This document shows positions 25,231 to 36,300 of a stretch of 64,000 nucleotides of DNA, one piece after another; the stretch's first letter is position 1; every line of letters starts with the position of its first letter. The DNA is from Atriophallophorus winterbourni (Eukaryota > Platyhelminthes > Trematoda > Plagiorchiida > Microphallidae). Location of the stretch: NCBI GenBank assembly GCA_013407085.1, contig JACCGJ010000609.1, positions 116,191 through 180,190 on the forward strand, given 5' to 3'. The notes beneath the pieces were generated by a model. The model was not told where the DNA came from. It worked only from the letters and a program-made list of their open reading frames with translations, and ran no database searches. A program made the translations under genes and the position numbers.

Positions 25231-25740
25231 CAAGCAATATTGGAATTCAAAAGAACTATGTTACTTATTACAACCAAATGTGGAACTACTTATCATTGAC
25301 AGAATCTTGTTCTACGAAATGCTCACCATTTATTTTGTTTGTACGACCGTAACCGGTACACCTCTATTGACATCGATAACTCGTGAATGTAGTCCGTTTG
25401 TTCGCATAATTGCGTTTCGCTCAGAGGACTAATTTCCGATCCATTCGAGGAGCCGTTCGCTAACGCTCATCTACAACAGTTTTTGCAGTCTTTAGTGATC
25501 AACTCGGTCCAAACGTTTGGGCATATCCAGCAAGCAAGCGTGGATGCTAGCCCATTCGTAAACCGGATCCATGCGGTAACATTATCAACATGTTCCAAAA
25601 ACTTGAACGAGATAACTGATGCATATACTCACATTGTGACTGTATATGTATTGCCAATAATTTCTACGCCATTTCTTACGCCAAACCATCAAACTTCTGA
25701 ATGTATATCAACGAATTTTTGAAACTCCGAGTTATTAAAA
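25231..25740 (-). mobile_element. CR1-like LINE, RT fragment
   Basis: Aligns by eye with the minus-strand CR1 RT region at 40,040-40,380: GTGAATGTAGTCCGTTTGTT, TTTCGCTCAGAGGACTAATTT, CAAGCGTGGATGCTAGC and neighbouring words occur in the same order with substitutions. No frame remains open. Confidence 0.45.
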
Positions 25741-26043
25741 TTTCATTCGTATTTTCTATGGTGATAGACAACCGTTTATTTTATTTTACTATAAATCGTA
25801 TGACATGAATTTATACTACACACCTCCAAATTAGTAAAGCGGTCAGTATTAAATACGCTAACACCAATTTCGAATCTTCTGAGATATTTCAAACTATATC
25901 TCAATGTAAACAAAGTTATATTTGTATGCCACTGTTATATAGGGTTCTTACAGAGAACCACGATGTTCAAATAGAGAATCACAAAGTGATTCCTGGCCAA
26001 GCGCTTTCTACTGTTTCAAGGCTCACTGAACCTGATCTTACTG

Positions 26044-26092
26044 TCTCCACCTGACGATGGCAAACAGCCTGAAACCGGTAGTGGCGTGTAAG
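26044..26092 (+). ncRNA. Hammerhead ribozyme (subfamily A, GUA type)
   Basis: CUCCAC, CUGACGA, UGGC-AAACA-GCCU (three pairs plus an outer U-U), GAAA, palindromic ACCGGU, GUA, then GUGG pairing with CCAC. Core complete. Confidence 0.75.
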
Positions 26093-26284
26093 GGATGGGG
26101 ATGTGAGCACCACAATTCTTTGGTCTTTTATATGCGCCTCGAGCGCTTGGCCAGGAATCACTTTGCGATTCTGTATTTGAAAATCGTGGTTCTTTGTAAG
26201 AACCCTATATAACAGTGGCATACAAATATAACTTTGTTTACCGCTTTTCCACTGTTTCAAGGCTCACGGAACCTGATCTTTCTG

Positions 26285-26333
26285 TCTCCACATGACGAGG
26301 GCAAACAGCCTGAAACCGTTAGTGGTTTGTAAG
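26285..26333 (+). ncRNA. Degenerate hammerhead ribozyme (subfamily A)
   Basis: Second unit of the tandem. The first core base is changed (AUGACGA for CUGACGA) and stem III is ACCGUU. Probably dead. Confidence 0.6.
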
Positions 26334-26365
26334 GGATGGTGATGTGAGCACCATAATACTTTGGC

Positions 26366-29300
26366 CTTATATCTCAAAGTATTGTGCTGATAGCTTCGTG
26401 AATTAATCTCGATCAAGAAAATAATAGATACATTTTATACAATATGTTCTCACCAAAATGCGCGAGATGCGCTACAGAAATTTATGTGGAAGGAATAGCG
26501 CCTTTCTTTTGGTTTAATGAGACAAGTTCATTATCTATTATCTAAATTTAAAACGCAGTAGAGATTTTTCGGTGACGAGTGATTTCGATCAAAACCTGAT
26601 TATTAACTCGTTGATATAAATCTGGATACTTTAGTACGACATTTATTGGGTACAAATAAACCTACAAAATATCAGTTGAGATACAATTGCCAATTTCTAA
26701 CTATTTTCGAGTTCAAATTTGTAATGATGCTACCATTTTTTCTCAAAATCATCAGCATGGTCGGCCTTGAAAAAATGACAGATGGTATACCTGATTTAAA
26801 TGTCAATCACAATCGGCATGTTGTAGGAATTTAAATTGTAATTTTATTCTATAAAAACAGATTATGGCCTTTATAGTTTGTTTAACATTCTGCGGGAAGT
26901 CAGTATCATACTTGAATTTCGCCACGGCATTAAGTCCTCTTCAAGATCTAAAAAGATTTATGTAAGCAGAAATTAGGTTCCATAAATGTTGTTATTGTTT
27001 TTTAAAGGCAATCTTACCGCTCAAACGAATGACATGGCACAAAGGTTGCTCGATTTTTTTTCGATTGTATGAATTCCCAGTGCAGTCACTTGTCACATAA
27101 ATTTTGTGGAACAAAAATTACACGAAAATTAGCGACCTTAACGTGTTAGTTTTATTTTATTAATTTTAAAATACTGAAAAATGTTGTTCAACCTATAATG
27201 TTGTGCATGATAAATAATAAATGTTAACAATCAGTAATTATAAATAATTTTGTTCGACTGTTTGTTTTGGGCTCATTATAACCATGCGTACTTATATAAG
27301 TTCCACTTCGTGCTTGAACATTTAATCCTTCTCAGATTGCATCACAGATCGCATCAACATCATATTTTCACCAATAACCAGTCTGCACGTTGTTGGCTCT
27401 CGTATCTGGTATGATTTTCGATTACAGGATATAAATTACTCGCAAAATGTGAAGAAACAAATTTTTCGCTGAGATTATAGAAGAGGCTTTACTAAATCGG
27501 AGAAAAATAATCATTTTTGGAACTTTCCACGTTGCTTGCATTTTTAATTTGCGGTTTTAAAGGATTGCAAATTGAACGTGTGTTCAAAATGGAAAGCGGG
27601 TTTGGAACGTTTCACAACTAATTTGGTGTTGTTACCATAGCTGCATTTGAACCGGTAATCAGATAATAATTTTCCATTTCACAGATCAAGCCAAAATGAT
27701 GTACTTAGATTCGTAACCAAACAAAGTCGTCACTCAATGATTTCATCTTTTGTTCACGTTGTCCAGACACACCAGCATGTTATTTGGTTCAATGAGTGTC
27801 GACAACGCGTGATTAATGTATGTCGAATAAAACACAAAATGAATGGCACAAAACTCTGAATTACAGTTACAGCACAAATACATTCCAAAATGTAGACTTT
27901 CTATTGAGCAATCTTCCAAAAATAATGATGTGATAATGATCAATTATTGTGTTTAAATAGAATATGAAAACACTTCTCACATTTTCTTGAATTTTTTTTA
28001 CTCTGAAGTCGTCATCTCGTGGAACACGCGCGACGGTCTTTCGTGTAGCTTTCATGCGTATTAATATTACGGTATCGCTGCAAAGCTATCCGTTTCAGAG
28101 AACAACAATATTCAATCATGAAATCTAAGGTAAACACATTGTGGGTGTTACTCGTCGCATTCTAGATAATTTGATTTGGTGTCTGAATGAACAATCCTCA
28201 GTTGCTTCATTGAACAACAAATCATGGACTGCATAATTAAGAACTTCATTAATATTCATATGAACTCGATTGTTGAGATTTGGGGTGTGAATTCATTGCT
28301 ATTTGATGGCAATGTGGCAAGATTGGTTTTAGCATAATCACCTACAACACGTTCGTTTCGGCTGATTACCATATAAAGCATTCTGTGTCACACCATTTAA
28401 ACTCTTAAAGATTGAAATGTCTCCGTTAAAATAAAGAGAAATTACAGCCAGATTACTGAGTGACAAACTATTCAGAAAGTGAACATCATTATTATTTATT
28501 AATTTGTTGTATATTAGCGTCAGTGCATTATTCTCACTATAATTATATGATATCCCCACTATTCGTGATTTTACTATCTAACAGCTCCAAGGCAATTCGT
28601 AATTAATAGTGGTTAACAAAGAACCGTGGAAAATGTTTTTCAAAATCTGTTAGAAGTTGTTTCCTTTCGTGAAGTTGTGATAACTTCATTGTACCAGGCA
28701 CATCACCGTCGATTACATCTAGAGCAACGCTCTATCAGTATCCCATTACGAGTTGTGGTTTTGCCATAACATTATTATCGTCTATTAGGCTTTGAATCGA
28801 AAAGCATCTTGTTTCTGTTGGAGACGGGACCAACGCTAATCTTCGAGGGTAACACTCGGTAATCGAGGACATTATTAGATGCTTTTTATTAAGTGAAATG
28901 TTTGAAAAGACATTACGAAAAAGCGTCTCGTAGCTCTTGTGAACATTTCACCTTAACGGTTGATGGAATAGTCAGGATTTTTATGTTGCATTTTAATAGG
29001 GAGTGTGAATTAGTGAAGCGGATATGTTTCAACTAAGCATATAGCTATGAATTCAAGAATTTTGAATTTTAGAAAGGGACTCTTTCAATCCATTAGATTA
29101 CGAAAAGATTTAATACCAATTATCTTTGTTTATCAGCTAGTTACGACGAATATATATCAAAGCGCGTTAGCTAACTATAGGTTCATCAAGATCAGGCATT
29201 TAGACTAAATTTCTAGATTCACAAAACTAGAAATTTGTTCAAATTTACAAGTCCGGTAGATTAATACCAGATGGCTTAGAATAATATAGACTCCATCCTA

Positions 29301-30860
29301 GGCCAATACAAATGAGTTTGATTTGAAGGCATTTGGTCAGAACTGCTGCGCTAAAGCTATCGGCAGGGTACGAAGGTCAATTTTTGTCGTCAACCTCACA
29401 TTCTATGTTAAGACAACATCAGGGAATTTTTTACAACCCTATTTAGCGATTTCCATGCCAACAATCACTTCACGCAATAAATCAGCTATGAAATAGCTAT
29501 AGCTATATCCACATTTAAAAACCTTGCAAATATTCTAAGAACATCATTATGAATCATGAAACTGATCCTTGAACTAATGTTAAGAAACCCGTAGCCTAGA
29601 TCTCGTTAGCCAACATGCCGCAGCATGTGGGCTGCGGCAAGAAGCGGTTTGGTTTCAATTGTATACTTTTGGAAGTGCTAGATACGAATATAAATTACAT
29701 TCGCACTAGAAGGCTTAATTTCAAACAAGTAAAAATTATGAAAATCCGAGAAACATAAGTTCGCTGAAAATTTCGAGAACTAGTTGTTATAATTTCAGGT
29801 TATAACAAAGTTGACACTTATTTTGATAAAGAATGAATAAAAAATAATGTCTGTACTAGACAAGTTGCCACCGCATGTGGGTGACGGAATTTAACCTTAC
29901 GTCGCTCTCTTCAATTCCCTAAGTTTCAGTTATCCTGCGAACTAGCTGTGCTTTGTGATTGCAGAAGTAACTTCCTCTAGTCTCACCCAATGGGGCACGC
30001 AAAGTTGCTGCATCGTTATGTTTGCTTTTAAGTTTTTAATGAGGGTCTTAAATGAAAGCTTTGCAAAACCACTTAAAAACTATACCTGCCTTCTATTGCA
30101 CAAATTAAAGTATTAAAGTGAAATTATAAAATAGGCAGCCATTAAATCTATTTAATTTAACCGCCCTTTTTAAAAAGTCGGTTTCTGTGCCCCGTAAATA
30201 TTCAGATATTTAATGAATTCTAAGGTATGGCTCAGTAGAAAGGAGTCCATTTATTTTAAAATTACAGTACTCATTAATACCATTGATAGTATCGCTCTTC
30301 ATTTAATGGAAGCAGGAGGATAAGACTTGATGAACAATGGACCATTGGATGAGTAGCGAAATATGTTGTGAGTGGGAAAATAACTGTTAATTTCAACAAT
30401 TCAAAACCTATATGTGCATTCGCATGAAATCATTCAAATGGTCGTCTGTATTTGCGAATACTTCACTTGTACTCGAAATATTTCAAGAGCACATTCTGAA
30501 AACTGCATGAAATTTGTGAGGAAGTTATCAGTATTGAATGAAACCCGTGAGAATGGTAATTCTGATTTTATTTAAGTACATCTGTACACTTCGAGAACAA
30601 GTTCAACTTATCAAACCACCGGAATCAAACTCAAAGTGTGTGATAATTATTTACTCTTTTTAACAAATTATCAAATAAACGACATTGGTAAAATCAGAGA
30701 AAACATTGTCACGAATAAATAAACATTACAGTCAAAATTATCGAAATATTTGCAAGTGCCACGTGATGAGAGAGCACTGTGAACCGAACGGAAGAATGCA
30801 TGAAAAAATAATTGATTAGGAATTTTACTCCCTCTGTAGAGAAATCGGTAAACAGTTATG
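26366..30860. other. No recognisable feature
   Basis: 4.5 kb of AT-rich sequence without domains, repeat copies or exon chains that I could support. It lies downstream of the SBSPON-like gene and must hold its 3' UTR start. An AATAAA hexamer in the gene's sense sits at 30,567-30,572, about 300 bp past the stop codon, and is a possible poly(A) signal. Confidence 0.4.
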
Positions 30861-30869
30861 GTTGTTGCA

Positions 30870-31353
30870 TCAAACGAAAACAAACGCGTTGTTCCCTGTT
30901 CCACAGGTGCAACTTCGCTGTGGCATTGTGATCATGCGAAATTTTCCGTAGCAGTCAGTGGTTCTCAAGGCACGCCAACGAGTTTCCACATTCATCAACC
31001 CGGTACCCGAACACCGCATGCCCATGTCTTCTCTCATATAACCAGGATAACACGTCACGCAAATCAATTGGCCCTCATTAAGTTGCCCGGCTGTGAAATC
31101 CCACAAACGGTCTCTTGTGTATTTGTCATAATTCCAGTGATTCGTTTGTAACGAACCAAGCTCTGGAATCCATTGGTTGTAATTGTAGAGTGTTTGAGTC
31201 TTCCCATTAGAACGCGTTCCAAAGTCATCTTGGAAATATGGGTGTGGAAAAGACTCTTCAGCCCAATTCCAGTTAGGATCGTTTGAAGTTGATTGTGGGT
31301 TCATGTAGATGCAACCATGACTCCGATGGGTAATCTTGTAGTAGGCACAATAC
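30870..31353 (-). CDS. SBSPON: SBSPON-like exon 4 (C-terminal domain)
   Basis: Acceptor CGTGCAG|G at 31,354. It encodes 160 residues with YCAYYKITHRSHGC, GQLICVTCYPGYM, MRCSGTGLMN and the terminal CTCGTGNNAFVFV. The pattern YC..Y/F, C..C, RCSG, C.G and CSC/CTC near an F-V/I-F-V/I end is the SBSPON C-terminal signature as I recall it. Stop at 30,870-30,872. Confidence 0.85.
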
Positions 31354-34300
31354 CTGCACGCGTGGAGGAAATTTAGAAAAATGGTGTTCATTTTGTGTGA
31401 AAATTTTGTTCGATTATTCGCAGAATATCGTTCCGGTTGCAACAGTTACTGTTATAATACCGAATCTTAACAGGCAATATTATTGTTGAAAATTGTACGT
31501 AATAATGTTCGACGATTTATTTGACAATTTCACACAATTATTGCTTATGTCTCAGTCGTTCTGACAGTATAATAGGCTTTGAAGCAAAATTGAAAAACAA
31601 GCACATAAAGTTTAGTTTAAGCGATATGTTTTAATTCTCCCATGAATAAGTTCATAAAACATTAAAACTAATCAAGATAGGGTTTAAACCCATGATCATT
31701 GACAAAAATAAGCGTTTGCATGACTTTCCATCATACAAACACCCCAACGACCGGTTGATCATGGGTTTAAAGACTTTCTGCATGTGATTTAACAGGTGAG
31801 TCGTACCAACGTTATCCAACAGTGGCATATAAGCGCAACTTGTGTACAATTCTTCCACTGTTTCAAGCGCATGCGGATCCTGATCTTACTGTCCCTACCT
31901 GATGAGCACAAACATTACGAAACCGGTCGTGGGGTGTGTGTGACGGAAAAGCATGCAAATGAATATTTTGTATCATGGTTATGGGTTTAACCGCATCAAA
32001 CATGTGTTTGGACACATGTGATTGTACAGGTTGGTCTTACCAGCCTTATCCAACCGTGGCATACAAGCGCTCGTTGTTTACTATTCCTCCACTGTTTCAA
32101 GCGCATGCGGATCCTGATCTTACTGTCCCTACCTGATGAGTGCAAACAGCACGAAACCGGTCGTGGGGTGTGTGACGGAAATGCGTGCAAATGAGCATTA
32201 ATAATAATAATAAGCAAACTGTGCAAAGAATCACTATACATTACTGATGCATCAAACCTGTGTTGGTGTTTGCGTTGCTAGCGAAATAATTTTTACATCA
32301 TTGTTAAATAAACTAGAATACACAAATTTTATGTTAGAAAAGCGAACAATTTAGCTTATATCACTCTATTGATTCAATATACAATACATTAATCTAAAAC
32401 TTTCAAGAATTCGGTAAAGAAAATGTTGAATCGATAAATCGAGCCTCAATATATAGACTACACTAGTTAAGTAAAAGCCTCCAAGTTAAACTGTTCATCG
32501 TGTCAAAATATGTACAGTGTCGCAGAATCTGAATGCACGAATGATCGGATTCACTACTCAAAATTTACTATTTACCATAGTAGGTCACTTTTAGCGTGTG
32601 ACATACTAGGTTACTCAATGCGCGACTTACGGTTCGGGTTCGGGCTGCTCTGTTTGATTTTTCTTGATCAGTCGTCCCAAATAAAGTTTGCGTCTGACAT
32701 CCCAACGCATGTTCCATCTTCGTATCATTTGCAGAGCATCTCCTCGGTTTGGCAAAAGATGTGCCACTTCGGCTGTGCGCATAAAAATCAAGTAAAACTA
32801 ATGACACACGGGAACACATTTCAATGTTCTAGACTGCAGTTTGAAATAATCGCGAAACAGGCTTTATGTCCTATGTGTATCCGACTGGAAAGCTTCCAAA
32901 TACGGATATTTTGTTAGAACTCATGCCTCATACTGCATTGATATTCTCGAAGTATGCGCCGGTGTGTTTGAACAGGTTTAGTTTTGAAAATCAAATCCAG
33001 TGTGAGCTTCAATGTTCAAGATTTGTCGACCACTCTTCAGCCGTTCATTGGGCACACAGAACATGGTCACCTCATGCCTACATGTTGAGCGCAAGTAGTG
33101 CAACCCAGTCATGGTGTGTGTGAAAAAATACATGCACGTAAGGAAATTTTGTTTACACGAAAATGCGTTTTACCATATATACATAGTCATTCATTAATTT
33201 GGGTCGTATAGACTTTGCCTACTTTAGCCTCTATTTTCAGCGTGAGCTTCCGTTTCTCCACTGCCTCAACGCTCATGATACATCAACGTGATTGCTTTTA
33301 ACGGCCAAAATAACAATCTGATTGTGTCTCTGGTAAACGACGCGAGTGCTCAATTTATTTGAGTACACTCATTTTGAGATCTTTTCGGAAGCTGCCCACA
33401 AATCTGATTGTATTGTCAACATTTTCTGCCTGAGTGATTTGACTGGTTGCCGTGAATTTCAGTATTTCATTGTCCAGTCTTACTTCCAAAACCAGCAAAT
33501 AATTTTTCCTAGTGATTTTGAAGTCAACTTTCTAATAATTAACGTTTCAGAAATATGCCGGTCTTTTAATTACTACCCAAAGAATGTCCACAGCATTAAA
33601 CAACTAACGGATTCGTGATGAAAAAATGAATATTAGATTCAGTTTTAATGAAATCAGCCTTAATTAATTAATTATAAGATAAACATGTTTCAGTTATTTG
33701 CCGAAATCTCCGTTTCTTCGCTTGTTTTTTTGCTTTTGTTTAATTAGCTATTTCAGAAATTCAGATTTTAAGAAAATTCAGATCACGTGATGACGTCTTT
33801 GCCTGACCTCATTTTTTATTTAATGTTTCAAGGATAAATGCACGTGCCATAGGCATTTGATTGCTGGGGTAAATGACATTTTTAGGTTGCTCACCAAATC
33901 TAGTGCGTAGTCGATAACTTTCTACATCGTTGCTGATTTCAGCAAATACGAAAATTCGGCAGCTGATGACATGTACTTTTTAAATCAGTAAACGAAATTT
34001 GACATTATAATTGTCGTTCGGTTGGTATTTTGATTTCATAAGAAAAACTACAAGTGTTAATTTATGAAGAATTATGTGATTGCTGTAAATCGCCTCACAG
34101 GCGACTGGCTGAACCAATCTCCACTCACCTTGTGATCGGTGTAGAAATTGTGCCATTCCAGAGCGTGAACGACCCACTCTTCGTGATCCGCATTGATAAC
34201 CTTCACATGAGGCAGTTTCCTTGAGAACTGGACAATGTCTGCCACCGTTCATGGAAGGTTTGGCAATTCGACGCTTACGAATTCGTGTCCCTCTTCCACA

Positions 34301-35963
34301 TGCACGGTCACACGCACCCCATTCGCCCCAGGAACCAACTTGACAGTGGATAACTTGAAAATGGAATGAAATTTAATAAACCTCAAAAGATATCTCATCC
34401 CAGCTATATGTGGAATTGAGTATAGAGCAAAATCTCCCGGAGACATTAGGATACTCGAAATTTATATGACTGCTTTAGACACAGCTGTTCCTCGAATTAG
34501 CGAAAACACGTGAATGACCATTTCACCAAAAATGATAATTCCGCATGCACATTCACTTCATCGTCATTGATATCTTGGTAAAAATGTATCTACGAGTAAA
34601 ATAACAGAATGAAGCGTCGTCTTATTAAGAAGCTTTTTTCTGTATATGTATGTTTCGGGAATAATGTGTTCACTTAACAATCATTGAAAATTCAATCTGC
34701 CTTCAGTTTGCTCGAAAGTCATTCTCGCATGCTTATGATATTTATACGAAACTGCGCTTATTGGACACACAAGTTTTGTTTACAAAAAATACAATTAATC
34801 TTTGATCTCTCTGAATGGAGCCAATTTAACTTTAAACATATATTTTAAAGAAACGAATTAATTTTCTTTTTATTTCGACGATAATTGTACCAAATCAATC
34901 AAATACTCGAATCTGGCCAGTTTCATTTAGTTGATCTGTTGACTTAGATCCACAATGTGGATCCAAATGCTGTTAATAGTGCCCACATCGATAACCCATA
35001 CTTGCCACAATTTGGGCTCCCGAGACATGGTTTAACCCCCGGTGCACAGAACCTTGAAGCCATTTGGTTTGCCTGATGAATACCCGGGTCATTTAGATTC
35101 CCTCAGGTGGAATTGTGTTACTTCGATTTTAATGAGCTGTCCGAATTTTCTCCTAAAATTGTTGATCAAATACTGTTTGTTTTAAATTATAGTGACACCG
35201 CCAGAACATTAACAACGCTGCACGTTTCAGACTGCTCTCTCCCACTGAGCGGAAACAGTGGAATCGATTTAAGTTGACTTTCTGAAAAACATTCTATCAA
35301 AGCTATGGCCAAGAATTTTCAACGCACTGAGATGAGCGTCTGTTGTTGTATTCGTCTTTTGTCTACCTACTTCTAGAAGAATGAATGGGCATAACATCGA
35401 ACCACAAGTTTACAATCAAAAGCATTTTAAATTTGCTAATCGAAAAAATTCGTACGAGATTATTCATCTACTCGTCCGCCCTTCAAACTACGCTATGAAA
35501 CTAGAGTAATAAGCATGTGCAATATCATTCCTGAACAATGAGACATTTCACGATATTTTTCAAATGCAATTTAACTCAAAAAATCCAAACGTTGCTCACT
35601 TGGCTTGTGGCAAATTTTCCTGTAATCCTCGCAACAATCCCCGGTAATTGTGCAATGCTCATCACAATAGCAATTATTTAAATTAGAAATTTTATTGCGC
35701 AACGAGTTCGTCATTGATTGATATCGTGGTAGTACGGTTGCATTCCAATCGTTCATTGGAATATAGCCCGAGCACGCGGCTTGCTTCCCACGACAACAAA
35801 TAGGAATTCCCTGTGGGGTAAGACAACTTGTCGAGGATAAATGTTCTGAGAGGTTGTTCAGAAAGAACAAGGTTATTGCAAAATAGAACATATTGTGACG
35901 TGAAGAATATCTATGATCATGGAAAAACGGTAAAATTCCCAGGAACAGAATACTTCGTTTCAT
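30870..35963 (-). CDS. SBSPON: SBSPON-like secreted protein (somatomedin-B + thrombospondin type-1), 4 exons
   Basis: Exons join as 35,963-35,600, 34,353-34,129, 32,772-32,631 and 31,353-30,870: 1,215 nt, exactly 404 codons plus a stop. All six internal splice ends have GT/AG and the phases match (1, 1, 2). Residues 1-46 give two possible signal peptides, from Met1 or Met25. Residues 47-118 hold a somatomedin-B domain with ten cysteines (CC pair at 56-57, CYCDEHC at 98-104, CC at 110-111). Residues 129-176 are a TSP1 repeat (WGEWGACDRACGRGTR ... NGGRHCPVL). Residues 245-404 form a Cys-rich C-terminal domain ending CTCGTGNNAFVFV. This domain order is that of SBSPON/RPE-spondin, an extracellular-matrix protein of poorly known function. 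Seen: motifs and phases. Inferred: orthology. Exon 3 (basic, Trp/Arg-rich linker) is the least certain part. Confidence 0.85.
31718..31757 (-). repeat. Hammerhead repeat, subfamily B, minus fragment (ribozyme 3' half)
   Basis: In the sense direction AACCGGTCGTTGGGGTGTTT then ATGGAAAGTCATGC. The upstream half of the ribozyme is missing. Lies in intron 3 of the SBSPON-like gene. Confidence 0.55.
31890..31938 (+). ncRNA. Hammerhead ribozyme (subfamily B, GUC type), stem II decayed
   Basis: CCCUAC, CUGAUGA, GAAA, palindromic ACCGGU, GUC and GUGGGG are all intact. Stem II (GCAC against UUAC) has lost most pairs, so folding is doubtful. Confidence 0.7.
32124..32172 (+). ncRNA. Complete minimal type I hammerhead ribozyme (subfamily B)
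   Basis: Self-cleaving RNA motif. Seen: stem I CCCUAC (32,127-32,132) pairs with GUGGGG (32,163-32,168) by six pairs, one of them U-G. Core CUGAUGA at 32,133-32,139. Stem II GUGC/GCAC with an AAACA loop. GAAA at 32,153-32,156. Stem III is only ACCGGU, which is self-complementary and can be closed fully by pairing two molecules. The cleavage triplet GUC ends at 32,162. Known: animal minimal hammerheads with palindromic stem III act as dimers. Inferred: activity. Confidence 0.9.
32631..32772 (-). CDS. SBSPON: SBSPON-like exon 3 (linker, inferred from splicing)
   Basis: 142 nt between a strong acceptor (pyrimidine-rich tract ending GCGCACAG, at 32,773) and a strong donor (CC|GTAAGT, at 32,630). 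It is open in the single frame dictated by exon 2 and ends in phase 2 exactly as exon 4 requires. The peptide is polar and basic (IRRWNMRWDVRRKLYLG core). The family has a variable linker at this place, so homology cannot confirm it. Confidence 0.7.
33040..33310 (+). repeat. Hammerhead repeat, subfamily B, degenerate
   Basis: CTACATGTTGAGCGCAAGTA followed by GTGC, CAGTCATGGTGTGTGTGA and later TTCTCCACTGCCTCAACGCTC matches the subfamily B order with heavy substitution. The ribozyme core is destroyed. Lies in intron 2 of the SBSPON-like gene. Confidence 0.35.
34129..34353 (-). CDS. SBSPON: SBSPON-like exon 2 (TSP1 repeat)
   Basis: Acceptor TTTTCAAG|TT at 34,354, donor CACAAG|GTGAGT at 34,128. 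Entering in phase 1 gives IIHCQVGSWGEWGACDRACG, an uninterrupted TSP1 start with the two Trp and Cys pairs. The exon ends in a basic GSRRVGRSRSG tail. Confidence 0.85.
35600..35963 (-). CDS. SBSPON: SBSPON-like exon 1 (signal peptide + somatomedin-B)
   Basis: ATG at 35,963 has A at -3. A second in-frame ATG at 35,891 also has A at -3 and opens a hydrophobic stretch (MFYFAITLFFL), so either could be the true start. The donor reads CCAA|GTGAGC at 35,599, leaving phase 1. Without splicing the frame would add only DFLS-like residues before a stop. Confidence 0.85.
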
Positions 35964-36179
35964 TGTGAGAGAACGGTCGTTGTTGTCTCCGTTGGTGCGT
36001 TCAATTGATTGAAATGATGATAATTAATTTTTTATGCAATTGGGGAGAGAGTGTGATAGTCTAACATGTTTTTCCATTAGAACATTGTTCTTCTGACGAC
36101 CAGGGCAAATGATGTCCAACTCATACAGAATCGAACCAATCAGGAGTAGAATTTGTCGATATGGCGTTCCGAGGTCCTG

Positions 36180-36300
36180 ATTGGCTGTGTAGTTGCAACA
36201 CTATGCAAAGACCGCCGCCACATACCGGTGCAATGGCGGACTGTGGCAATGTTGCCGGTATGTCGGCCACCTGCCGAAGTCGTGTGTGTGCGTGCACGCG
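36180..36300. promoter_or_regulatory. GC-richer patch with inverted repeat upstream of the SBSPON-like gene
   Basis: About 220-340 bp upstream of the start codon the base composition rises and an inverted repeat appears: CATACCGG (36,221-36,228) and CCGGTATG (36,255-36,262). It could be promoter or 5' UTR of the gene, or an unrelated insertion. No TATA box could be fixed. Confidence 0.25.

Larger units (their letters stand above)
25905..26365 (+). repeat. Hammerhead repeat, subfamily A: minus fragment followed by a plus tandem
   Basis: 25,905-26,010 is a minus-strand fragment. From about 26,012 the repeat runs on the plus strand through two ribozyme regions 241 bp apart (CTGTCTCCAC at 26,041 and 26,282), giving a tandem of about 1.4 units, again joined head-to-head to an inverted piece. 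Confidence 0.8.
31795..32215 (+). repeat. Hammerhead repeat, subfamily B, tandem dimer in intron 3
   Basis: Two plus-strand units with a period of 234 bp (CTGATGA at 31,899 and 32,133). Each has CCACTGTTTCAAGCGCATGC, CCTGATCTTACTGTCCC, the ribozyme, and GTGTGTGACGGAAA...GCATGCAAATGA. The array is antisense to the host gene. This is the reference copy for subfamily B. Confidence 0.85.

Noticed and set aside
32510..32917. 135-codon plus-strand open frame
   Set aside because: It overlaps the minus-strand exon 3 of the SBSPON-like gene, which has matching splice sites. No domain was seen in the plus frame.
33346..33618. 90-codon plus-strand open frame in SBSPON intron 2
   Set aside because: No recognisable domain or splice-linked partner. 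Length is within chance for this composition.
33960..34010. CTGATGA followed by GAAA, a possible hammerhead
   Set aside because: No stem II can form between the two blocks and no cleavage triplet or stem I partner follows.
34129..34250. A second frame across the TSP1 exon (minus) reads like a protein, with DIVQFSRKLPHVKVINADHE
   Set aside because: The competing frame gives an unmistakable TSP1 repeat and matches the splice phases of exons 1 and 3, so this one is a shadow.
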